The notes beneath the pieces are model-generated. The model searched no databases, was not told the origin of the DNA, and worked only from the letters and a program-made list of their open reading frames with translations. Below, one piece after another: positions 31,839-37,154 of a stretch of DNA of 37,154 bases (the first letter of the stretch is position 1; every line of letters begins with the position of its first letter). The stretch spans positions 1 to 37,154 of the forward strand of contig CAYFMW010000014.1 in assembly GCA_964344335.1 (NCBI GenBank), given 5' to 3'. Made by a program: the position numbers and the translations under genes. The DNA comes from RUG11894 sp964344335. GTDB taxonomy: Bacteria; Bacillota; Clostridia; Peptostreptococcales; Anaerovoracaceae.

Positions 31839-31896
31839 TCCGAGCCCTTAAGACTTTGCTTCAAACAAAGTGACTACAATTTAAGCAAACAAAAAC

Positions 31897-31929
31897 GCGC
31901 CGCAAGCGTTAAACCTGCGGCGCATTTTT
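31897..31929. terminator. Bidirectional Rho-independent terminator
   Basis: Perfect 8-bp stem GCGCCGCA/TGCGGCGC with an 11-nt loop and T-runs on both sides (plus strand ATTTTTG; minus strand GTTTTTG). It serves the plus-strand gene ending at 31838 and the minus-strand gene ending at 31937. Confidence 0.85.
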
Positions 31930-31936
31930 GTGCAAT

Positions 31937-33079
31937 CTAATCAATCTTTACGAGCTCGTATTCCCTGCTGCCCATTCCGAGCTTTTCGCCGTGCTCAAGA
32001 CCCGCTTCCCAGCTGGAATCGGGGTGAACCATCCTGAATATATCCCTGTGACCGTGCTTCTCGCATTTCAGCTCCTCCTGACCCGCTTTTATATTATCCC
32101 CCAATTTTGAGTTCTCAAATACGGGCTGAACGCTCGCGATATCCGCGCAGGCCTGATCTATCGCCACTGGGTCGAAGCCGGCGAACATGCCGACATCGGG
32201 TATTATGGGTGCATCGTTGCAGCTGGCGCAGTCGCAGCTCGGAGAGACATCCCTCACGAAGGATATGTGGAAAGCCGGGCGGTCGTGCACGACTGCCCAG
32301 GTATATTCGGCAATCTTGCGGGAAAGCATGTCTTCCGCGGCATCCCACTTCGACTGCATAGCGTCGGTCGGACATATGGATATGCAGCGGCCGCAGCCCA
32401 CGCAATTATTCTCGTCTATCACCGCCTTGCCATCGACTACATGAACTCCGTCGTGAGCGCAGTTGCGCACGCAGTTTCCGCAGCCGACGCAGCGCTTTTC
32501 GATTACCCTCGGAGTGCCCTCACTGTGCATTATCTGCTTGCCGGAGCGGCTGCCGCCTCCCATGCCTATATTCTTCAGTACGCCGCCGAAGCCCGTGCTT
32601 GCATGACCCTTGAAGTGGGTCATGGAGATTATTATGTCCGCGTCCGCAATTCCGCTCCCTATCTTCGCCTCCTTGCAATAGACCCCGCCGGGCACCGGAA
32701 GCTCCCTCTCGTCGAGCCCCTTAAGCCCGTCCGCAATTATGCACTGAACCCCCGTTGTAAGCGAATTGTAGCCGTTTGCGCTCGCCGAATCCAGGTGCTC
32801 CAGAGCATCCTTCCTGCCGCCGACATAGAGAGTGTTGCAGTCGGTGAGGAAGGGCTTTCCGCCGAGCTTCTTTATATATGCGCAGAGGGCTCTGGCCCAC
32901 TGAGGACGAAGGTAGGCGAGATTTCCGGGCTCTCCGAAGTGAATCTTTACCGCGACGAACTTATCCTTAAAGTCGATTTTTTCGATGCCGGCCCTTTTTA
33001 CAAGCCGAATCATCTTCTCGCTTAAGTTTTCGTCGCCGCGAGTCCTGAAATCCGTAAAATATACTTTGGGCTTATCCAT
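31937..33079 (-). CDS. DUF362 domain protein with two 4Fe-4S clusters
   Basis: 380 aa. The DUF362 part (about 1-180) contains VAVKIHFGEPGNLAYLRPQW, GGKPFLTDCNTLYVGGRKDA and DIIISMTHFKGHASTGFGG. A bacterial-type ferredoxin insert (about 190-250) has CVGCGNCVRNCAHDGVHVVD and CVGCGRCISICPTDAMQ. The C-terminal part reads MFAGFDPVAIDQACADI. Members are found across anaerobes; the reaction is unknown to me, probably redox. It starts inside the end of the amidohydrolase gene (8-nt overlap). Confidence 0.9.
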   Translation of the reverse strand: MDKPKVYFTDFRTRGDENLSEKMIRLVKRAGIEKIDFKDKFVAVKIHFGEPGNLAYLRPQWARALCAYIKKLGGKPFLTDCNTLYVGGRKDALEHLDSASANGYNSLTTGVQCIIADGLKGLDERELPVPGGVYCKEAKIGSGIADADIIISMTHFKGHASTGFGGVLKNIGMGGGSRSGKQIMHSEGTPRVIEKRCVGCGNCVRNCAHDGVHVVDGKAVIDENNCVGCGRCISICPTDAMQSKWDAAEDMLSRKIAEYTWAVVHDRPAFHISFVRDVSPSCDCASCNDAPIIPDVGMFAGFDPVAIDQACADIASVQPVFENSKLGDNIKAGQEELKCEKHGHRDIFRMVHPDSSWEAGLEHGEKLGMGSREYELVKID

Positions 33080-34259
33080 TGTTCCTTCTCCTTCTGTTAA
33101 ACTCGTTCCTTATCGCCGCGAAAGTACCCGGCTCCCTGATTATATGAACCCCCGAAAGCGCCATAGCGCAGGCGGTCTGCATCATCTTCTCGTGGGCGTA
33201 CGGGGTCTTAGTGGATTCCGCAAATTCCGCCGTATGAGAGGGGATATTGACCGGGCTCACAGGAAAATACGGATGTATGGTCGGGCAGACCTGCGACACA
33301 TTCCCCGAATCCAGCGAGCCGTAATCTTCTCCAGGCTCCTTAATCTTCGTCTCGCCAAGCTCCCGCAGGCTCTTCTCGAAAACATCCGACAGAGCCTCAT
33401 TTGTGACGAGGTTTTCGTAGCCTATCTCGAAGGGCTCTGTCTTAAGCTCGCAGCCGGTCGCAATCGCCGCAGCCTTTGCACAGTTTTCGACCTGCCCCAT
33501 CAGCCTGTGCAAATACCCCTTGGTCTCCGCCCTCACATAGAATTTACAGACGCAATGATCCGGGATGATATTCGGAGCAACGCCGCCCTCGCTGATAATC
33601 CCGTGTATCCTCGCATCGGGCCGCGTCTGCTGGCGCAGAGCGTTTATATTGTTGAAGGTAAGAATCACCGCATCCAGCGCGTTTATTCCCTTGTCCGCCT
33701 CCGCCGCCGCATGAGCCGCCCGGCCTTTAAATTCGAACATCAGGGTGTCCATCGCCAGCGCCGAGCCGCTCTTGTAATAGTATGGCCCTCCCGTCGGGTG
33801 GCTCATCATAGCCAAATCTATATCGTCGAAGGCCCCCTTCTTAGCGTAGAGCACCTTGGCACCGTCGGTCTCCTCGGCCGGCGTTCCGAGCACTATCACC
33901 CGCCCGCCGAGCTCGTCTATAAGCTTCGAAAGAATTATCCCCGCGGCTGTCGATGCGGCGCCGAGTATGTTGTGACCGCAGCCGTGGCCTATCTCCGGAA
34001 GCGCGTCGTACTCGGCCATGTAGCAGATGCGCGGTCCGGGTTTTTTGGACCTGCGCTCCGCCCTGAAACCCGTTTTGAGACCCATATAGGGCTTTTCGAG
34101 CTCGAAGCCGTGTTTCCGGAGAATCTGCGCATGAAGCTCCGAGGCGATATATTCCATATTTCCGGGCTCGGGATTCGCGAAAATTGTATCTGAAAGTTCG
34201 ATTATCTCGCTTTCTATATCCTTGGATATCTCCAATATTCTATCTTTATATTCCTGCAT
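33072..34259 (-). CDS. M20-family amidohydrolase / aminoacyl-conjugate hydrolase
   Basis: 395 aa metallo-amidohydrolase of the M20D type (related to aminobenzoyl-glutamate and N-acyl amino acid hydrolases). Metal-binding segments are GHGCGHNILGAASTAAG and TPAEETDGAKVLYAKKGAFD, and the dimerisation/substrate insert carries GRAAHAAAEADKGINALDAV. It starts at 34259 with an AAGGA site and couples to the DUF362 gene by overlap. The pairing suggests release of an amino acid or acid that the redox partner handles, but this is inference. Confidence 0.88.
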   Translation of the reverse strand: MQEYKDRILEISKDIESEIIELSDTIFANPEPGNMEYIASELHAQILRKHGFELEKPYMGLKTGFRAERRSKKPGPRICYMAEYDALPEIGHGCGHNILGAASTAAGIILSKLIDELGGRVIVLGTPAEETDGAKVLYAKKGAFDDIDLAMMSHPTGGPYYYKSGSALAMDTLMFEFKGRAAHAAAEADKGINALDAVILTFNNINALRQQTRPDARIHGIISEGGVAPNIIPDHCVCKFYVRAETKGYLHRLMGQVENCAKAAAIATGCELKTEPFEIGYENLVTNEALSDVFEKSLRELGETKIKEPGEDYGSLDSGNVSQVCPTIHPYFPVSPVNIPSHTAEFAESTKTPYAHEKMMQTACAMALSGVHIIREPGTFAAIRNEFNRRRRNNG

Positions 34260-34453
34260 ATTTCGTCCTTCTTACATGAGTCAATATCTGAATCTTAGTC
34301 CCGCACGGCATCTTCTGTAATCTGCTGCCGCTCTTTTAATAATACAACAAATTCGAGCGCAATGCTCGAATTGTTTTTCAATCGACCTGAAAACTTGGGT
34401 TCGTCGATCGCTGATGAATCCGGATAGCCGGAAATCACCGGAAAATTTTACTT
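34260..34453. terminator. Intergenic region with inverted repeat after the metal ATPase gene
   Basis: Contains AATTCGAGC/GCTCGAATT (34350-34372), a perfect 9-bp stem with a 5-nt loop. On the plus strand it is followed by GTTTTT. On the minus strand the tail is TTGTTGTATT, weaker. It likely terminates the ATPase operon. No promoter for the amidohydrolase is convincing here. Confidence 0.55.
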
Positions 34454-36223
34454 TTAGGATTTTATTTTGAGCGCCCTCATGGAATTGAATATCGCAATTA
34501 TGCAGACACCTACATCCCCGAATATAGCCATCCACATATTCGCCATGCCGAGGGCCGCGAGCACCATCACCGCAAGCTTTACGCCTATGGACATCACGAT
34601 GTTCTGATAAACTATGCGCATGGTCTTGCGGGAGATCTTAACGGCCAGCGCTATATCCGAAGGCCTGTCGTTCATAAGCACTATGTCCGCCGCCTCTACC
34701 GCTGACTGGCTGCCCATATCCCCCATGGCTATCCCGACATCGGCGGCGGCGATTACGGGGGCGTCATTTATGCCGTCGCCGGCAAACGCGACCTTTGCCC
34801 CGCCTGCAATCAGCTCCTCGAGCTTCGCGAGCTTATCCTCGGGGCTCAGCTCGGAATGATATTCGTCCACGCCCGTCTGCTCGGCAGCTGATCGGGCGGC
34901 GGCCTCTCTGTCGCCGGTGAGCATCACCGTCCGCTTTATCCCGAGGGCCTTGAGGGTCTTTACCGCATCGGCCGCGTCCTCTTTTATAACATCCGATATA
35001 ATGATGTGGCCCCGATACTCTCCGTCCACCGCCACATGAACCTGCGTGCCGCTCAGGTAGCAATCTTCGCTCTCCGAGCCCACGCGCGCCATGAGCTTCT
35101 CGTTTCCGCAGGCCACTTCCCTTCCGTCGACTATGGACACTATGCCCTCCCCGGCATATTCCTTGGCACCCTCGACTCTGGCCTTATCGGGCCTTTTTCC
35201 GCTGCGCGCCCTGTACTCGTCCGCAATCGACACGGCGATGGGATGATTCGAAAAACTTTCGGCATGAGCCGCTATATCCAGCAGCTGCGCCTCGTCCATA
35301 ACTTCGCTGTGAACCGCCTGCACCGTAAACACTCCCTTGCTGAGTGTCCCCGTCTTATCGAAGACCATGGTGTCCGCCTTCGCAAGAGCCTCGATGAAGT
35401 TTCCGCCCTTTACGAGTATGCCACTGGAAGAAGCCGCCCCAAGCCCCGCGAAGAAGCTGAGCGGTATCGAAATTACGAGCGCACAGGGACAGGAGACGAC
35501 CAGAAATATGAGGGTTCTCTTCAGCCAAAGCAGCCATTCTCCGGTGAAGAGCGAGGGTATTAAGACTAAAGCGAGCGCCGCCGCGCAGACTGCGGGGGTG
35601 TATATTTTTGCGAATTTCGTTATAAATTTTTCCGCTTCGGCCTTTCTGTCGGAGGCATCCTCGACGAGCTCGATTATGCGGCTGGCGGTGGATTCATCGC
35701 TGGGTTTGGTGACCTGTACTTTAAGAAGACCGTTGAGGTTGACCGTGCCGGAAAAAACCTCGTCGCCGGCTCTTACGGAACGCGGAACGGATTCTCCGGT
35801 CAGGGCGGCGGTGTCTATGCGGGAATCGCCCTCAAGAACGATGCCGTCCAAAGGAACCCGCTCGCCGGGCTTTATAACGATTATTGAGCCGACCTCGACA
35901 TCTTCGGGATCCAGCTCGATGAGTTCGCCGTCATCGCCCTGCAGATTTGCATGGTCGGGCATTATGTCGAGCAGCGCGGAGATAGAGCGGCGGGAATTGT
36001 CGACAGCCTTGTCCTGAAAGTGCTCTCCTATGCGGTAGAGCAGCATTACGGATATGGCCTCGAGGTATTCGCCCAGGGCGAGGGCCCCGAAGGTCGCTAC
36101 AACCATTAGAAAGTTTTCGTCAAAAACGAGCCCGTGCGAAAGATTGCGGGCCGCCTTTACGAGCACCTTCCGGCCTACCGCGATGTATATCGCGATTGCA
36201 ATTATGAATTTCAACATCTCCAT
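34454..36223 (-). CDS. P1B-type heavy-metal ATPase (Zn/Cd/Pb class), apparently lacking the first membrane helix
   Basis: 589 aa efflux pump. Motifs in order: TGES (142-145), the metal-binding CPC in VVSCPCALVI (245-247), the phosphorylation site DKTGT (289-293), the HP dipeptide (327-328) and GDGINDAPVIAAADVGIAMG. The late K and D in VKLAVMVLAALGMANMWMA-IFGDVG fit the Zn2+/Cd2+/Pb2+ class. The protein begins directly with a helix matching the second helix (LKFIIAIAIYIAVGRKVLVK). No HMA domain or TM1 precedes it, and a stop codon lies just upstream. It starts 102 nt after the HMA gene and probably shares its promoter. Confidence 0.93.
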   Translation of the reverse strand: MEMLKFIIAIAIYIAVGRKVLVKAARNLSHGLVFDENFLMVVATFGALALGEYLEAISVMLLYRIGEHFQDKAVDNSRRSISALLDIMPDHANLQGDDGELIELDPEDVEVGSIIVIKPGERVPLDGIVLEGDSRIDTAALTGESVPRSVRAGDEVFSGTVNLNGLLKVQVTKPSDESTASRIIELVEDASDRKAEAEKFITKFAKIYTPAVCAAALALVLIPSLFTGEWLLWLKRTLIFLVVSCPCALVISIPLSFFAGLGAASSSGILVKGGNFIEALAKADTMVFDKTGTLSKGVFTVQAVHSEVMDEAQLLDIAAHAESFSNHPIAVSIADEYRARSGKRPDKARVEGAKEYAGEGIVSIVDGREVACGNEKLMARVGSESEDCYLSGTQVHVAVDGEYRGHIIISDVIKEDAADAVKTLKALGIKRTVMLTGDREAAARSAAEQTGVDEYHSELSPEDKLAKLEELIAGGAKVAFAGDGINDAPVIAAADVGIAMGDMGSQSAVEAADIVLMNDRPSDIALAVKISRKTMRIVYQNIVMSIGVKLAVMVLAALGMANMWMAIFGDVGVCIIAIFNSMRALKIKS

Positions 36224-36325
36224 AGTAAAACTCTAATCCCTAATGTGCAAAGGACATCAGTTACACAAAATAAATCCTGCGGACTTCGCAGAAAATTCCG
36301 TATATCTCGAGTGTCTTAAATATCC

Positions 36326-36547
36326 TTATCTGGCAGTTATCTTCCAGTCGGGCTCGAGCTTGGCCGCAAGCGCCATCGCCTCGGCCACCACGCCGTCAAT
36401 TTTGTCTTCGGCGGCTTCGATCGTGAGCTTTTCGGTCATAAAGTTGAGCCTGACCCTGTCCGCGCCTTCGATCCTTGCGAGAGATTCCTCCATGCCTGCC
36501 GCGCAGTTTGCGCAGTCCATGCCTTTAACAGTAAAAACTTTCTTCAT
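36326..36547 (-). CDS. Heavy-metal-associated (HMA) domain protein
   Basis: 73 aa, a stand-alone copper/zinc-type HMA fold. It begins MKKVFTVKGMDCANCAAGME with the metal-binding GMDCANC (C-x2-C) and continues with the usual beta-alpha-beta pattern (VRLNFMTEKLTIEAAED). In most P1B pumps this domain is fused to the ATPase N-terminus. Here it is separate and 102 nt upstream of a pump that lacks it, so it probably delivers metal to it. Its promoter is overlapped by a palindrome. Confidence 0.92.
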   Translation of the reverse strand: MKKVFTVKGMDCANCAAGMEESLARIEGADRVRLNFMTEKLTIEAAEDKIDGVVAEAMALAAKLEPDWKITAR

Positions 36548-36612
36548 TATATTTCTCCGTTTATCTACACTGGCCGAGCTTATGCTCCGGCGAATATTGT
36601 TTTTATTTTTAT

Positions 36613-36641
36613 ATTATACCATAGTTAGTTCTGACTAACAT
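36613..36641 (-). promoter_or_regulatory. Promoter and palindromic operator of the HMA-ATPase operon
   Basis: Minus strand TATAAT (36613-36618), preceded at the usual distance by a poor -35. A perfect inverted repeat GTTAGTCAGAACTAAC (6-bp arms, 4-bp spacer, 36624-36639) covers the -35/spacer. The TTAG...CTAA half-sites resemble operators of DtxR/MntR-family metal repressors. Control by a metal-sensing repressor is therefore likely. Confidence 0.65.
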
Positions 36642-36660
36642 AAATATATTTCGAATTTAC

Positions 36661-36689
36661 TTGAGCATTTCGATTAAATATGCTATCAT
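36661..36689 (+). promoter_or_regulatory. Promoter of tRNA-Ala
   Basis: TTGAGC (36661-36666) and TATCAT (36684-36689) with a 17-bp spacer, 66 nt before the tRNA. The transcribed leader contains two short stems (see findings). Confidence 0.6.
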
Positions 36690-36755
36690 TTCGTTTGCCG
36701 ACCTAATTCGGGAGGACGAGGCGCTAAAGTGCCGGGGTTCATGCCCGATGAGTGT

Positions 36756-36831
36756 GGGGTATTGGCGCAGTTGGGAGCGCGCTTGACTGGCAGTCAAGAG
36801 GTCAGGAGTTCAAGTCTCCTATACTCCACCA
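36756..36831 (+). tRNA. tRNA-Ala (anticodon GGC)
   Basis: 76 nt including encoded CCA. Acceptor GGGGTAT pairs with ATACTCC and has the alanine identity pair G3-U70; D stem GCGC/GCGC; anticodon stem CTTGA/TCAAG with loop CTGGCAG (anticodon GGC, reads GCC); T stem AGGAG/CTCCT with loop TTCAAGT. A Rho-independent terminator follows directly, so it is a single-tRNA unit. Confidence 0.97.
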
Positions 36832-36834
36832 GAT

Positions 36835-36876
36835 AGGACATCGTATTTTGATCTAATATGGTGTCCTTTTTCTTTT
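36835..36876 (+). terminator. Terminator of tRNA-Ala
   Basis: AGGACA/TGTCCT stem (36835-36840 with 36862-36867) followed by TTTTTCTTTT. The inner part of the hairpin also has TAT/ATA complementarity. Confidence 0.75.
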
Positions 36877-36910
36877 GCGCTTAAATTCTTCTGGATGCCA
36901 ATAAAACGAC

Positions 36911-36938
36911 TTTACATTAATTGTAAAAACAGTATAAT
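36911..36938 (+). promoter_or_regulatory. Promoter before the small truncated ORF
   Basis: TTTACA (36911-36916) and TATAAT (36933-36938) with a 16-bp spacer, about 67 nt before the ATG at 37005. AT-rich surroundings. Confidence 0.55.
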
Positions 36939-37004
36939 AAATGCAGGGCGAACCTTCTATAATTTTGTAAATTGAGAATAGAAAAGTGAAAAGTGGTGAA
37001 GTAT

Positions 37005-37070
37005 ATGGCAGAAGATAAATCACTCACAATTGCAGAAAATATAGAAATTAAAAATATGATTTATAGCTAA
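37005..37070 (+). pseudogene. Truncated 5' end of an ORF6N-type (phage-like) gene
   Basis: 21 codons, MAEDKSLTIAENIEIKNMIY-S then stop. An AGTGGTGAAG site lies before the ATG, and a promoter lies further up. As I recall it, ORF6N-domain proteins of phages and mobile elements begin with a run like E-I-x-N-x-I-Y-T-I-R-G followed by MLDSDLA, and only the first part is present. The frame is cut where the minus-strand ORF (37048-37128) begins to match its own family. No tail of the domain follows. Confidence 0.5.
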
Positions 37071-37128
37071 GTGCTTTATGGGGAGTTGGGTCATGATATC
37101 CTTCTGCATTGAATTTATTGATTCCCAT
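37048..37128 (-). pseudogene. Truncated 5' end of a small protein gene (KFNxEGYxDPT type)
   Basis: 26 codons, MGINKFNAEGYHDPTPHKAL followed by SYKSYF and a stop. An excellent GGAGGTGTGAT site precedes the ATG. The first 20 residues resemble the start of Bacillota/phage proteins that open K-F-N-x-E-G-Y-x-D-P-T-x-x-E-A-L and continue into a DUF7768/DUF4406-like domain. That is from memory. The last six residues are antisense to the ORF6N fragment, so the rest of the gene is gone. Its promoter lies outside the window. Confidence 0.5.
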
Positions 37129-37154
37129 ATCACACCTCCATCTCAATCTGCGGA

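Noticed and set aside
34281..34535. 84-codon frame at the 3' end of the metal ATPase gene
   Set aside because: It overlaps the ATPase end in another frame and has no RBS or family pattern.
36832..36834. tRNA-Ala 3' end as an attachment site
   Set aside because: I found no second copy of the tRNA 3' end within the window, so an att site cannot be shown.
1..37154. CRISPR array, insertion sequence, rRNA or transposase gene
   Set aside because: No regularly spaced repeats, no inverted terminal repeats with a transposase and no rRNA sequence are visible.

Overview
The window looks like part of the chromosome of an anaerobic Bacillota bacterium of the class Clostridia. The reasons are the Gram-positive order of the S10-spc-alpha ribosomal genes with rpsD inside the alpha operon, a zinc-binding S14, near-perfect GGAGG ribosome binding sites throughout, and an rnfCDGEAB cluster of the clostridial (Na+ or H+ pumping ferredoxin:NAD+ oxidoreductase) order. 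A genus cannot be given from the sequence alone.

Layout. Positions 29-15238, minus strand: one unbroken ribosomal superoperon of 31 genes, rpsJ to rplQ, including secY, adk, map, infA and rpoA. A clear promoter (15546-15574) and a hairpin-rich leader of about 300 nt precede it. Positions 15759-22007, minus strand: a tightly overlapping operon of an AMP-forming acyl-CoA ligase, an alanine/ornithine-racemase-like PLP enzyme, a lipoprotein amino-acid binding protein, a NifU-like protein, a CapA-like protein and a small unknown. Positions 22219-27203, minus strand: rnfC-D-G-E-A-B. Positions 27311-28119: a scar-like island with an AT-rich ORF fragment running into a frameshifted gene. Positions 28120-30228, minus strand: apbE, whose family attaches FMN to RnfG and RnfD, and homoserine dehydrogenase. 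Positions 30319-31838, plus strand: a NusG-domain-II protein, a Gx transporter and a cysteine-rich coiled-coil protein. Positions 31937-36547, minus strand: a DUF362 ferredoxin-like protein, an M20 amidohydrolase, a P1B-type metal ATPase that seems to lack its first membrane helix, and a separate HMA metal-binding protein behind a perfect palindrome. Positions 36756-36831: tRNA-Ala(GGC). Positions 37005-37128: the 5' ends of two mobile-element-type genes that converge and truncate each other.

How it fits together. The left 15 kb is housekeeping translation and secretion. The middle is energy metabolism: the Rnf complex couples ferredoxin oxidation to ion pumping, ApbE supplies its covalent flavins, and the NusG-II/Gx pair belongs to families often found near flavin-dependent electron transfer genes. 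The right end is metal homeostasis followed by a tRNA-flanked deletion scar.

No complete new defence or mobile system is present. The least expected items are the two head-on gene-truncation junctions (about 27630 and 37070), the truncated metal pump with its palindromic operator, the 11-residue-repeat Cys-rich protein with its own strong promoter, the long Arg/Asp-rich tail on ribosomal protein S3, and the structured RNA segments upstream of and inside the S10 operon.
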